64,000 bases of DNA, taken from NCBI RefSeq assembly GCF_001884105.1, contig NZ_MACI01000009.1, forward strand, positions 1-64,000, written 5' to 3'. Below, one piece after another: positions 43,346-52,323 of the stretch; the first letter of the stretch is position 1; every line of letters begins with the position of its first letter. Under the pieces are notes generated by a model that worked only from the letters and a program-made list of their open reading frames with translations, was not told where the DNA came from and did not search any database. A program made the position numbers and the translations under genes. The stretch is from Bacillus luti (GTDB lineage: Bacteria; Bacillota; Bacilli; Bacillales; Bacillaceae_G).

Positions 43346-43686
43346 TATTCTTTCTCTCCCTCATCAATACGTGTCCAACGATCTTTATCACGTGTATTAA
43401 ATTTCTCCATTACAATGTTATGTGCTGTTTCTAAATCAATATTTAAACTATTTGCCATACAAATCATAACAAACAATACATCTCCAAGCTCTTCTTCAAT
43501 ACTTCGTTCTTTTTCAGTTGTTTTCTTCGGTTTCTCACCATAATAATGGTTTAATTCCCTCGCAAGCTCTCCCATTTCTTCTGTTAAACGAGCCATCATT
43601 GCAAGCGGGCTGAAATAACCTTCTTTAAACTGACCGATATATGCATCTACTTCTTTCTGCATATCCTTCATCGTTTTTGCTTCCAT
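43345..43686 (-). CDS. ypjD: MazG-like nucleotide pyrophosphohydrolase YpjD
   Basis: The 113-aa protein has the all-alpha NTP pyrophosphohydrolase fold. The metal-binding pattern is [12 protein letters not shown] (residues about 38-49) with EEELGDVLF further on. It probably hydrolyses non-canonical or surplus NTPs. The ATG at 43686 follows AGGTG, while the frame extends 19 codons further into weakly supported sequence. It heads the series ypjD-dapB-mgsA-bshB1-bshA-cca-birA. Confidence 0.9.
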   Translation of the reverse strand: MEAKTMKDMQKEVDAYIGQFKEGYFSPLAMMARLTEEMGELARELNHYYGEKPKKTTEKERSIEEELGDVLFVMICMANSLNIDLETAHNIVMEKFNTRDKDRWTRIDEGEKE

Positions 43687-43795
43687 ACAATTCACCTCTA
43701 ATCCTTCCTCTTTCATGTTAGCCAATTCATCGCGATTTGACAAATATTATTCCCCGCCAAACACCTATTTGCGACCCTTTTTTGGATAGACTATA

Positions 43796-44095
43796 ATAAA
43801 GTGAAACTTTCTTTTGCGATTTTTGCAAAAGATTAGTTGAACCAATCGGGTCCCTACGGCTGGTTTGTACTTCTTCCTTGCTCCATCTCCTACCAGCCGT
43901 TGGGACGGGGTAAAGTGAAACTTTCTTTTGCGATTTTTGCAAAAGATTAGCCCACACCAATCGGGTTCCTACGGCTAGTTCGCCTTTCTTCAGTGCTTTA
44001 TCTCCTACCTGCCGTTGGAACGGGGTAAAGTGAAACTTCTTTTGCTTGGTTTTGGCAAAAGATCAGCCCACACCAATCGGGCCCTACGGAATTTT
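43796..44095 (+). repeat. Head-to-tail trimer of a bcr-like repeat
   Basis: Three units begin with TAAAGTGAAACTT at about 43797, 43911 and 44026 (periods 114-115). Each continues with a CTTTTGC..GCAAAAG hairpin and CCAATCGGG..CCTACGG. The first two end in a CCAGCCGTTGGGACGGGG-like segment; the third stops after CCCTACGG. Start and end (GTGAAACTTT, GGGG, flanking TAAA) resemble the elements at 23350 and 53632. No frame is conserved. From 44096 to 44189 there is only spacer before ypjC. Confidence 0.85.
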
Positions 44096-44189
44096 ACTAT
44101 TTTCACCAACAACTAGAAATAACTTTTTATTATGTTTTATCGTTTCAGCGGAGCACTGCCAATCATTACATAATTAGGGGGATTTCTAT

Positions 44190-45071
44190 ATGAAAGCAAA
44201 CTTGAAGATCCGAAATATCATTTTCATTTTAATCGGTTCCGCTATTTTCTCTTTCGGTATTGTGAATATCAATATTGAAAACCACCTTGCAGAGGGTGGC
44301 TTTACTGGTATTACGCTATTATTATACTTTCTATTTTCGCTTGATCCTTCCTATACAAACTTAATTTTGAATATTCCTATATTTTTTATCGGTTGGAAGT
44401 TACTCGGTCGAACGACATTTTTGTACACATTAATAGGTACCTTTAGCGTATCTTTATTCCTATGGGTTTTTCAGCGTTACGAAGTACTCAACTTACATTT
44501 AAACTTGCAAAATGATATGACACTCGCTGCTTTATTCGCTGGAGCATTTATCGGTATCGGGCTTGGAATTATATTTAAGTACGGCGGTACTACTGGCGGT
44601 GTTGATATTATTGCAAGGCTAGCTCACAAATATTTTGGATGGAGTATGGGAAAAACGATGTTTATGTTTGATGCCGTCGTTATTGTCGTCTCTATGCTTA
44701 CCTATTTATCCTATCGCGAAGGCATGTATACGTTAGTTGCTGTTTTTATCGGCGCAAAAGTCATCGATTTTATGCAAGAAGGTGCTTATGCAGCTAAAGG
44801 AGCAACTATTATCTCGGATAGAAACGATGAAATTGCTGCAAAAATTTTATCCGAAATGGAGCGCGGTGCAACCTTTTTAAAAGCTGTTGGATCCTATACA
44901 AAAATAGAACGTAACGTATTGTATTGCGTCGTTGCAAAAAATGAAATCGTGAAATTAAAAAATATCATTACTTCTGTAGATCCTCACGCCTTTGTTGCTG
45001 TAAGTGATGTACATGATGTAGTTGGCGAAGGATTTACATTAGATGAAAATAAAAAACCGTTACATAATTAA
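44190..45071 (+). CDS. ypjC: YitT-family membrane protein YpjC
   Basis: The 293-aa protein has five to six membrane segments in the first 200 residues (YitT domain, with FSFGIVNINIENHLAEGGFTG-type start and KYGGTTGGVDIIAR) and a cytoplasmic C-terminal DUF2179 domain (about 215-290). The function is unknown; family members are abundant in Bacilli. The ATG has GGGGG upstream. It is convergent with the UDG-family gene and shares a terminator. Confidence 0.9.
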   Translation: MKANLKIRNIIFILIGSAIFSFGIVNINIENHLAEGGFTGITLLLYFLFSLDPSYTNLILNIPIFFIGWKLLGRTTFLYTLIGTFSVSLFLWVFQRYEVLNLHLNLQNDMTLAALFAGAFIGIGLGIIFKYGGTTGGVDIIARLAHKYFGWSMGKTMFMFDAVVIVVSMLTYLSYREGMYTLVAVFIGAKVIDFMQEGAYAAKGATIISDRNDEIAAKILSEMERGATFLKAVGSYTKIERNVLYCVVAKNEIVKLKNIITSVDPHAFVAVSDVHDVVGEGFTLDENKKPLHN

Positions 45072-45075
45072 TATG

Positions 45076-45108
45076 ACTAGAAAAGCTGCTTAGCTTTTCT
45101 AGTTTTTT
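45076..45108. terminator. Bidirectional terminator after ypjC
   Basis: ACTAGAAAAGC and GCTTTTCTAGT pair around TGCTTA, followed by a T run on the plus strand. It overlaps the 3' end of the convergent gene. Confidence 0.88.
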
Positions 45109-45746
45109 ATTGATATATGTTGCTTCAGCTTCTCTAAATCCTCATAAATCAACTCCAATAAACTCCGGTTATAAAAAATTGAAGCTGGATGAAAGGTCGG
45201 AAAAATATGATATTCTTTCTCTGACCATGTAAACTCTGCACTTTGCATATCCTTTAATTTTTGAATGGGTTGTTTTAATAATTTTCCGTGTACATCTGTT
45301 ATTTTTTTATTTTTTCCTGTTAAACGTTGAAGACCGATATTTCCAAGCGTTACGATAAGCTTCGGGTTTATTTGCTCTAATTCATAATCTAACAAAGGTG
45401 CATGCGCAATTATTTCCCCTTGATTTGGCGTTCTATTATATTTTTTCTGTATGATTTCACCATTTCGTTCTTTTTTCTCTCGCCATTTATAAGGTCTACT
45501 CCGAACAGCGCTCGTAATATATACTTCTTCCCTTGTAACTTGAATCCGTTCTAAAAAACCCATCAATTGTTTTCCTGCCCTCCCGCTAAACGGTATCCCA
45601 TTATGAATTTCTGTTTCACCAGGCGCTTCTCCTAACAACATAAATTTTGGATTTTCAGGACCTTGTCCCCTTAAAAAACCTTCTAATTGATAAGAATTAC
45701 TACGTTCTTTCACTTGTTTTACTAGATCGTCTGGATATTGCACCAT
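45099..45746 (-). CDS. Uracil-DNA glycosylase superfamily protein, cluster-free
   Basis: The 215-aa protein has the UDG superfamily signature: motif 1 GEAPGETEIHNGIPFSG (residues about 38-54) with the active-site Glu of family 4/5 types, LIVTLGNIGLQRL, and FPTFHPAS as motif 2. Family 4 enzymes carry four Cys for an iron-sulfur cluster; this protein has no cysteine at all. It may therefore be a divergent glycosylase or a non-enzymatic relative. The ATG at 45746 follows AGGTG; the GTG at 45752 is too close to that site. It lies alone between terminators. Confidence 0.8.
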   Translation of the reverse strand: MVQYPDDLVKQVKERSNSYQLEGFLRGQGPENPKFMLLGEAPGETEIHNGIPFSGRAGKQLMGFLERIQVTREEVYITSAVRSRPYKWREKKERNGEIIQKKYNRTPNQGEIIAHAPLLDYELEQINPKLIVTLGNIGLQRLTGKNKKITDVHGKLLKQPIQKLKDMQSAEFTWSEKEYHIFPTFHPASIFYNRSLLELIYEDLEKLKQHISIKN

Positions 45747-45840
45747 CTTCACCTGCCTTTATCATACGCTGCTTATATGTATTTTGATTTTCTTACAACG
45801 TTTCTTTCATTTTATCCTATCCATTTATTACAAATAATAA

Positions 45841-45868
45841 AAAAAGACTATCATAATTGATAGTCTTT
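45841..45868 (-). terminator. Terminator of yugP-like gene
   Basis: AAAGACTATCA and TGATAGTCTTT pair around TAAT, and on the minus strand an A/T-rich tail follows at the stop codon. Confidence 0.82.
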
Positions 45869-46550
45869 AGTCGTCGCTACGCTGCATACCAGTATACATT
45901 AATACGAGACGTAATAATTCAAATACCGCTACAGCTGCAGCTGCTACATATGTTAATGCTGCCGCATTTAATACTTTACGAGCTTGGCCATATTCATCTG
46001 TGGATACGATACCTAGCGCTTCGATTTGTTGCATTGCACGTTTTGATGCATCAAACTCAACTGGTAATGTAACCAGTTGGAACACAACACCTGCTGCCAT
46101 TAAAATAATTCCTAATAACAATAGTTTTGACATTGTCGCAAATATACCAATCATAATAAATACCCATGATATATTCGAGCCAAAATTGGCTACAGGAACT
46201 AACGAATGACGAATACGCATAAAGTTATAATCTTGTGCATCTTGAATCGCGTGTCCTACTTCGTGTGCTGCAACTGCTGTACCAGCAACTGAATGACCGT
46301 AATAGTTATCTGTTGATAATCGAACCGTTTTGGCAGTTGGATCATAATGGTCTGATAAATGACCTGGTGTTTCTTCCACAGCTACGTTGTATAATCCATT
46401 TTCATCTAAAATTTTTCGAGCCACTTCCGCTCCTGTCATACCTGATGTTGAATAAACTTGTGAATACTTGCTATAGGCACTACGTACTCTTGACTGTGCA
46501 TACAACGGTATGATCATTATGATCGCGAAGTAAATTAAATAAAACATCAT
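45867..46550 (-). CDS. yugP: YugP-type zinc metallopeptidase, membrane protein
   Basis: The 227-aa protein has an N-terminal membrane helix, the zinc motif HEVGH within AAHEVGHAIQDA (about residues 97-108), and three hydrophobic segments in the C-terminal half. It matches B. subtilis YugP (225 aa), a putative neutral zinc metallopeptidase. Two adjacent ATG codons are possible (46550 and 46547); the second has better spacing to GGAGG. It is not at the B. subtilis yugP position but inserted in the ypj region. Confidence 0.88.
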   Translation of the reverse strand: MMFYLIYFAIIMIIPLYAQSRVRSAYSKYSQVYSTSGMTGAEVARKILDENGLYNVAVEETPGHLSDHYDPTAKTVRLSTDNYYGHSVAGTAVAAHEVGHAIQDAQDYNFMRIRHSLVPVANFGSNISWVFIMIGIFATMSKLLLLGIILMAAGVVFQLVTLPVEFDASKRAMQQIEALGIVSTDEYGQARKVLNAAALTYVAAAAVAVFELLRLVLMYTGMQRSDD

Positions 46551-46652
46551 GAACCTCCATTGAAGTTTTAATTATAGTACTTCTCATTCTATTTTCTTCT
46601 GCCATTATTGTCAATGAATAAACCTTACAATCCATATCTTTATTTATCCGTA

Positions 46653-47441
46653 TTATCTATTTTTAGAATGCATATTACTTTTTCGTTTCTCTCTCTCTCC
46701 TTTATACTTTCTCCATCCAACATAAGTTAATGTGAATAAAATAAGCCCTCCAGTAATTGTCATAAACCAAATGAGAGAGGGGCCAATTTCATCCTTTTTT
46801 ACTGTGTGAAATATCTTTTGCAAATCCCCTTTAATAATTCCTAATTGCATTTGACCGCCTTTCGTTTTTAACATTACGTTACGAAATTCGTCCAAATAAG
46901 ATAAATGAGCATTTACACGTTGCACCTCGTTTTCCGGCAGGGCAATCATTAGGCTTGGATAAATAATATTAAATTCCTTTAAAAATGTATTTAACGTTTG
47001 TTGAAACTGCCCGGTATCTTCTTTTTTCATCGCTTTTTCCATTTGAGAAAAGGCATCCATTACTTTCCCTTCTCTTTCCATCCAAAGTGGTTGATATTTC
47101 GATACTTGTGCATCAACAGCAAGTTGTAGTGCTAACACATTATCAATTTTTACTTGCTTACCTAAATCCTCTTCCGAGAGAGATTGTTTCGCCTTGTCGT
47201 AAGCTAAAGAAATGACTCTAAATTGATCTGGTGTTACCTCTTGCTTTTTTTCATTTCCCTTTATTACAAACTGCTCCGAGAAATGTTGTAATACTTGCAC
47301 AGCTTTTTCATCTTCATTACGCTTCACTAATTGTAATGAGTCGTCTAACAATCCTGTTAACTCACTCCACTCTTCAGCATATATACGTAACGGAAACATT
47401 ATAATTAGAAATGCGATCAATCCAATTAATGTTCTCTTCAT
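46653..47441 (-). CDS. ypjB: Sporulation protein YpjB
   Basis: The 262-aa protein has an N-terminal signal segment (residues 1-20), a helical extracytoplasmic domain, and a C-terminal membrane helix (about 222-244) followed by a very basic tail (KYKGEREKRKSNM). This matches the YpjB sporulation family (B. subtilis 264 aa, SigE regulon). The ATG at 47441 has GGGGGGACC just upstream; the 16-codon extension has no ribosome site. In B. subtilis it neighbours ypjA; here lit lies between. Confidence 0.85.
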   Translation of the reverse strand: MKRTLIGLIAFLIIMFPLRIYAEEWSELTGLLDDSLQLVKRNEDEKAVQVLQHFSEQFVIKGNEKKQEVTPDQFRVISLAYDKAKQSLSEEDLGKQVKIDNVLALQLAVDAQVSKYQPLWMEREGKVMDAFSQMEKAMKKEDTGQFQQTLNTFLKEFNIIYPSLMIALPENEVQRVNAHLSYLDEFRNVMLKTKGGQMQLGIIKGDLQKIFHTVKKDEIGPSLIWFMTITGGLILFTLTYVGWRKYKGEREKRKSNMHSKNR

Positions 47442-47535
47442 CCCGGTCCCCCCTATAACTACTAGTACAAAATATGTTGAATTGGACAAGAATAGAACAG
47501 AACTGGACTGAAAAATATATTATCGTTTTCAAAAC

Positions 47536-47567
47536 AAAAAAATTCTCTTTAAACAGAGAATTTTTTC
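47536..47567 (-). terminator. Terminator after lit
   Basis: AAAAAATTCTCT and AGAGAATTTTTT pair around TTAAAC at the end of the lit frame, with T on the minus strand. Confidence 0.85.
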
Positions 47568-48235
47568 TTTGAACCCCTTTTCTTTTTTACGAAATATCTA
47601 TACAAACTGAAACAAAGTATACTACCACTTAAAATGAATAATAAAATAGCACATGCAGCATGCATAAAGAACTCTTCCGGTAGCATTAATATAATTGGAT
47701 CCGTTTCAATATCAAACATCCAATAATCATTACTGAATAAAAGCTTATGGAATAATACAAAACTCTTTTCAAAATTAATAGCAATTGGTAACATCAGTGC
47801 TATCGGAAATATAATCGTTAAAATCGATCCGTGCAGTAAAAACTTTTCGTTTTTTCTTTTTAATAAATAAACGCCGCCTATCACTACTATCATAATTGTC
47901 GCATACATCACATATTGAATCTTTACTAAAATATTTTTAACATCTACAAAATGTATACGCCCATTTGTAGACATATCTAATGTTGGTAATTGTAATGCCC
48001 CGTCATAAAACGGAGATAAATATGTAATAAGCACATCATAATTCCTCTTAATTTCATCCTTCGTCATATCCGCTAAATCTGGAATATTTAAAAAATCAAT
48101 TTCAAAATAATACAGCCATTTCCCATATACAACCGCCATTGTTGCAAGTGCAAAAATAGAAAATGCGATACTATATGAAACAACTATCGTAATCAATCGA
48201 TCCAATATTTTTGTACCACTCTTATTTTTCTTCAT
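47549..48235 (-). CDS. lit: Lipoprotein intramolecular transacylase (TIGR01906/DUF1461)
   Basis: The 228-aa protein has four membrane helices (about 13-36, 107-125, 135-153 and 188-213) and the family blocks YDVLITYLSPFYDG (66-79), MSTNGRIHFVDVKN (88-101) and LFHKLLFSND (161-170). TIGR01906/DUF1461 includes Lit, shown in Enterococcus faecalis and B. cereus to move an acyl chain within lipoproteins and make the lyso form. Two conserved histidines are needed in Lit; H95 and H163 are the obvious candidates. It follows ypjA by 22 bases. B. subtilis lacks a gene at this place. Confidence 0.83.
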   Translation of the reverse strand: MKKNKSGTKILDRLITIVVSYSIAFSIFALATMAVVYGKWLYYFEIDFLNIPDLADMTKDEIKRNYDVLITYLSPFYDGALQLPTLDMSTNGRIHFVDVKNILVKIQYVMYATIMIVVIGGVYLLKRKNEKFLLHGSILTIIFPIALMLPIAINFEKSFVLFHKLLFSNDYWMFDIETDPIILMLPEEFFMHAACAILLFILSGSILCFSLYRYFVKKKRGSKKKFSV

Positions 48236-48257
48236 TTTCTCCCCCTAAATGTTCTCA

Positions 48258-48860
48258 CTACCATAAAGAAAACTGTTTCCTGTTCTCACGTAAGCAATAA
48301 TAATATGTGATGCACAGCACAGCAATACTTAACCAAAATGTAAAATAACCAATTTTCTCTACAAACAAATGCATAATGCCATATCTCGGCATTTGCCAAA
48401 ATAAATAATCAATTGCGTCATTATGTAATGTCCATATACCTGCCACTACAAAATGCCATTTTTTTATACGGTAAAATGGTGCATATAACACTCCCTGCAC
48501 TGCCATTGCAAAATGCGATAGCATTAACATATATCCCATAAGACCAATAGGACCTTTTACATAAATCATAACCCCATTTACAACCACAGCCCATATACCA
48601 TATTTTATTAAAGTAACAATTGCTAGCGCCTCTATTAATCCCCAGTTTCTCTTTATTAAGAAACCAATTAAAACAAAGACAAAAAAGAGACTCGCCATAG
48701 GACTATCTGGTACAAACGGCCAAAATATAGGTGAAGTTTCTTTTAATTGATTTCCATACCATATAAATCCGTAAATTGTACCTAATATATTAACAGCCAA
48801 TAAAAATAATAATACCGAGCGTTGTCTTAACATTGCATACAAGTAAACCAAGCTGTACAT
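48258..48860 (-). CDS. ypjA: YpjA, DUF1405 membrane protein
   Basis: The 200-aa protein has five to six hydrophobic segments. The blocks IYGFIWYGNQLKETSPIFWPFVPDSP-type start (residues 28-53) and HNDAIDYLFWQMPRYG (about 146-161) mark DUF1405. Function unknown. In Bacilli the gene lies directly after qcrC, as here, separated by a terminator, which suggests a quinone- or membrane-related role without proof. Confidence 0.87.
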   Translation of the reverse strand: MYSLVYLYAMLRQRSVLLFLLAVNILGTIYGFIWYGNQLKETSPIFWPFVPDSPMASLFFVFVLIGFLIKRNWGLIEALAIVTLIKYGIWAVVVNGVMIYVKGPIGLMGYMLMLSHFAMAVQGVLYAPFYRIKKWHFVVAGIWTLHNDAIDYLFWQMPRYGIMHLFVEKIGYFTFWLSIAVLCITYYYCLRENRKQFSLW

Positions 48861-48925
48861 CCAACACCTTTCATTCTTTCATCAAACTCTACTCTATTAT
48901 ATAGCAAACTTACTGTCATCAAAAT

Positions 48926-48961
48926 AAAAAGCTGACTACAAAATTTGTAGTCAGCTTTTTT
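48926..48961 (-). terminator. Terminator of qcrABC
   Basis: AAAAGCTGACTACA pairs with TGTAGTCAGCTTTT around AAATT, with a T run on the minus strand, directly at the qcrC stop. Confidence 0.92.
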
Positions 48962-49728
48962 TACTTCTTATTATATTTTGCAATAAATTCCGAAAGCTTT
49001 TTCAGTTCTTCATCTGTACCTTTAAATACTCCTTTAGGCATTGAACCTTTTCCATCCTTCGCAATTTTAGCAATTTCTTCTGGTTTTAAAGTTAAATTTT
49101 GCAAAGCCGGTGCTGCCGCTCCGCCTTGTAAATTGTCACCGTGACATGTTAAACAAGTATTTTTTTGCATTAACTTGTATCCATCATCATTTTTATCAAC
49201 TGGTGCTGTTTTTACAATCGCTCCTTGTTTTTTTGCAGCTTCCCAGTCGTGATGTGCTACAGATTCCCAAGTTAAAAAGATAATCGATGCAATTGCTAAA
49301 AGCATAAATCCAGTTGCCACAGGTCGCTTCAATGGGCGTCTTTCTGGTCCTCGATCAAGAAATGGAGCTAACAATAATGCTCCAAACGCAATCCCTGGCA
49401 TAATAAATGCTCCAATTACAGTAAATGAACCAGAAGCATACGAGTACTTTAATAACTGATACAAGAATAAGAAATACCAATCTGGAAGTGGTATATATCC
49501 TGCATCTGTTGGATCCGCCATTCTCTCAAGCGGTGATGGATGCGCCACTGTTAAACATAAATAACCGATTAAAAAAACTGCACCAACCATCCATTCTTTT
49601 AACAAAAAGTTCGGCCAAAATGCTTCTGTTTTTCCTGGGTATTCAGAATAGTCTTTCGGAATATTTGGTTTCCGAGCTACCGGTACCCGAGAATCTCCTA
49701 CAAACTTCATCCCTTTGCCGCGATGCAT
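48961..49728 (-). CDS. qcrC: Menaquinol:cytochrome c reductase, cytochrome b/c subunit
   Basis: The 255-aa protein fuses a subunit IV-like membrane part (three helices; PLPDWYFLFLYQLLKY is the quinone-site PDWY motif) with a C-terminal cytochrome c domain bearing CLTCHG (about residues 193-198) and a Met ligand in GSMPKGVF. It completes the bc complex of Bacilli and passes electrons to c-type cytochromes. It has the same length as B. subtilis QcrC and lies last in qcrABC. Confidence 0.96.
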   Translation of the reverse strand: MHRGKGMKFVGDSRVPVARKPNIPKDYSEYPGKTEAFWPNFLLKEWMVGAVFLIGYLCLTVAHPSPLERMADPTDAGYIPLPDWYFLFLYQLLKYSYASGSFTVIGAFIMPGIAFGALLLAPFLDRGPERRPLKRPVATGFMLLAIASIIFLTWESVAHHDWEAAKKQGAIVKTAPVDKNDDGYKLMQKNTCLTCHGDNLQGGAAAPALQNLTLKPEEIAKIAKDGKGSMPKGVFKGTDEELKKLSEFIAKYNKK

Positions 49729-49771
49729 AATCTCCCTCCTTTAGTTCTTTCCCCTTTAATTTAGCAATCTC

Positions 49772-50446
49772 TTATAGCGGACCGGAAATACCTTGTTTGC
49801 GAATCATGATGAAGTGGAAGGCCATTAAACCTAGAAGTGCTGCTGGTAAGAAGAAGACGTGAATAGCAAAGAAGCGAGTTAATGTTTGAGCGCCAACAAT
49901 TTCGGAATGACCAGCGAGTAATGTTTTTATATAAGGACCAATGAGCGGCGTTTGCTCTGCAATTTGAATCCCTACTTTCGTAGCAAATAACGCTTTCATA
50001 TCCCATGGTAATAAATATCCGGTAAAACCAAGACCTAACATAACAAAGAAAATAAGAACACCAACAATCCAGTTTAACTCACGAGGCTTTTTATACGCAC
50101 CTTGGAAGAAAACTCTGAGTGTATGTAAAAACATCATTACAATTACGAGACTAGCACCCCAGTGGTGCATACCACGAACAATTTGTCCGTATGCAACTTC
50201 ATTTTGCAAATAATACACCGATTCCCAAGCATTTTTAATATCAGGCACATAATACATTGTCAAAAACATTCCAGATAAAATTTGAATTACAGTAACGAAA
50301 AAAGTAAGTCCTCCAAAACAATACACGAACGCAGAAAAGTGATGTGCTGGGTTTACATGTTCAGGTACTTCATGATCAGCGATATCGCGCCATATTGGTG
50401 TAATATCTAACCGTTCATCTACCCAATCATAAATTTTATTTAGCAT
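49772..50446 (-). CDS. qcrB: Menaquinol:cytochrome c reductase, cytochrome b subunit
   Basis: The 224-aa b6-type cytochrome has four membrane helices. Haem ligands are the histidine pairs in GMHHWGASLVIVMMFLHTLR and in AIHVFFLPAALLGLMAFHF. A conserved N-terminal cysteine for the covalent haem is not obvious in the visible segment. Its ATG lies one base after the qcrA stop, so the two are coupled. Confidence 0.96.
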   Translation of the reverse strand: MLNKIYDWVDERLDITPIWRDIADHEVPEHVNPAHHFSAFVYCFGGLTFFVTVIQILSGMFLTMYYVPDIKNAWESVYYLQNEVAYGQIVRGMHHWGASLVIVMMFLHTLRVFFQGAYKKPRELNWIVGVLIFFVMLGLGFTGYLLPWDMKALFATKVGIQIAEQTPLIGPYIKTLLAGHSEIVGAQTLTRFFAIHVFFLPAALLGLMAFHFIMIRKQGISGPL

Positions 50447-50959
50447 CTACTTTGCACCCCCTTTTGGCTTCGCTTTGCCTAAATAAAGCGTTCCATCTTT
50501 CACTTTAGATTCGTATACATCGAGTGGAGCAAGGGGCGGCGTGCCTTTAATGTTCATTCCATCTTTTGTATAACGGCCCCCGTGACATGGGCAAAAGAAT
50601 TGATTCGGATGTGCTTTGTCCGAATTCCAGTTAACTGTACAACCTAAATGTTTACATACTGGAGAGAATGCAACAATGTCTCCGCTTTCATCTTTATGAA
50701 CCCAAGCTGATTTTGGCTCTTCAGACTTGTACCAACCATCAACCTGCTTCACCTTAAAGTCGAAACGTTTTGGTTCTGTTGTAATATCCTTTACTTGTGC
50801 AACAGCAACCATATCTGTTCCCGCTTCTTTTCTTAACACCGGATCAAGCGCAAATCGCGTCATCGGCATTAGAATACCTGCTGCCATAAAGCCTCCTACC
50901 CCTGTAAGTGTGTAATTTAAAAATTGTCTTCTTGACACACGATGTTCTTTCTCGCTCAC
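50447..50959 (-). CDS. qcrA: Menaquinol:cytochrome c reductase, Rieske subunit
   Basis: The 170-aa protein has a twin-arginine-like start (SRRQFLNYTLTGVGGF, residues 9-24) that also anchors it, and a Rieske domain with CKHLGC and CPCHGG binding the 2Fe-2S cluster. It takes the first electron from menaquinol. It is the first gene of qcrABC; GGGGGGAA precedes the ATG. The promoter region at 50960-51099 is shared with nothing else. Confidence 0.96.
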   Translation of the reverse strand: MSEKEHRVSRRQFLNYTLTGVGGFMAAGILMPMTRFALDPVLRKEAGTDMVAVAQVKDITTEPKRFDFKVKQVDGWYKSEEPKSAWVHKDESGDIVAFSPVCKHLGCTVNWNSDKAHPNQFFCPCHGGRYTKDGMNIKGTPPLAPLDVYESKVKDGTLYLGKAKPKGGAK

Positions 50960-51099
50960 GAAAATTTCCCCCCTCTATCAGAAATTGTCCCCTCGTGATA
51001 AATTATATAAAAAATAAAAACTAGGACACTATCATGATATAATACGCTCATGCACAGGTCAATATCATACTACTCATAATAATAAGAACTTTCTGTTTA

Positions 51100-51558
51100 T
51101 TATTGTTTTCCCCATTTTTCTTCTAACATCACCATTATATTTTTTATATGTGCATGAATCAGTTCTCTTTTTGCTTGATCACTAAATTGTTCTAGCGCTA
51201 ATGACGGAAACCAAAATAAGTCTCCCTGTATATCTTGCATATCTTCTTTCCATGAAAAATCACTTGTAACATACGCAATGTGCTTAAAACCTTGCCTTTG
51301 TAAATGATCTGTCCATTCTTGCAAACGACCTTTTTCCTTCTTTTGACTTTCTACTAAATACGTAAATGCTGGTAGTAAAAGCACTCTTCCTTTATATTCT
51401 CTTTCTAACTCCATACTCAACAATTCAATAAATTCACCTTGTTCTACAACCATTTTCATTTCTTTTGCTGCCGAAACTGATAACAGTGGTATAATCCCTG
51501 TATCTACATACTCTCTCGCTTGCTCAAACTGTTCCACATCTTTTACAATCCATTTCAA
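51100..51558 (-). CDS. ypiF: YpiF-like protein (DUF2487)
   Basis: The 152-aa protein matches B. subtilis YpiF (DUF2487, unknown function) by position, size and the opening KWIVKDVEQFEQAREYVDT. I chose the TTG at 51558: AAGGAGGG lies 8 bases ahead of it and overlaps any earlier ATG, which would start six codons upstream without its own site. Blocks QGDLFWFPSLAL and GRVLLLPAFTYLV are visible. It precedes qcrA. Confidence 0.84.
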   Translation of the reverse strand: MKWIVKDVEQFEQAREYVDTGIIPLLSVSAAKEMKMVVEQGEFIELLSMELEREYKGRVLLLPAFTYLVESQKKEKGRLQEWTDHLQRQGFKHIAYVTSDFSWKEDMQDIQGDLFWFPSLALEQFSDQAKRELIHAHIKNIMVMLEEKWGKQ

Positions 51559-51637
51559 GTCTCTTCCCTCCTTCATTCAGAAATAACAGAACTTTCACTT
51601 TATATATATTAAACCATACTAAAAGAGGTAAAAAAAG

Positions 51638-51665
51638 AAAAACTACCTATATTAGGTAGTTTTTC
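51638..51665 (-). terminator. Terminator of ypiB
   Basis: AAAAACTACCT and AGGTAGTTTTT pair around ATATT between ypiB and ypiF, with T residues on the minus strand. Confidence 0.85.
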
Positions 51666-51713
51666 TCGGAAAAAATTCTGAAACTTTTAAAAATTTAATA
51701 ATTCAAATGAATT

Positions 51714-52307
<594 letters not shown>

Positions 52308-52323
52308 TCAGTTTCCTTCCAAC

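Noticed and set aside
43727-43960. 77-codon minus-strand frame with internal repeats
   Set aside because: It reads through two units of the bcr-like repeat; the apparent protein repeat is only the DNA repeat.
43796-44095. Possible CRISPR array
   Set aside because: Units are 114-115 bp, head-to-tail without unique spacers, and no cas genes are near.
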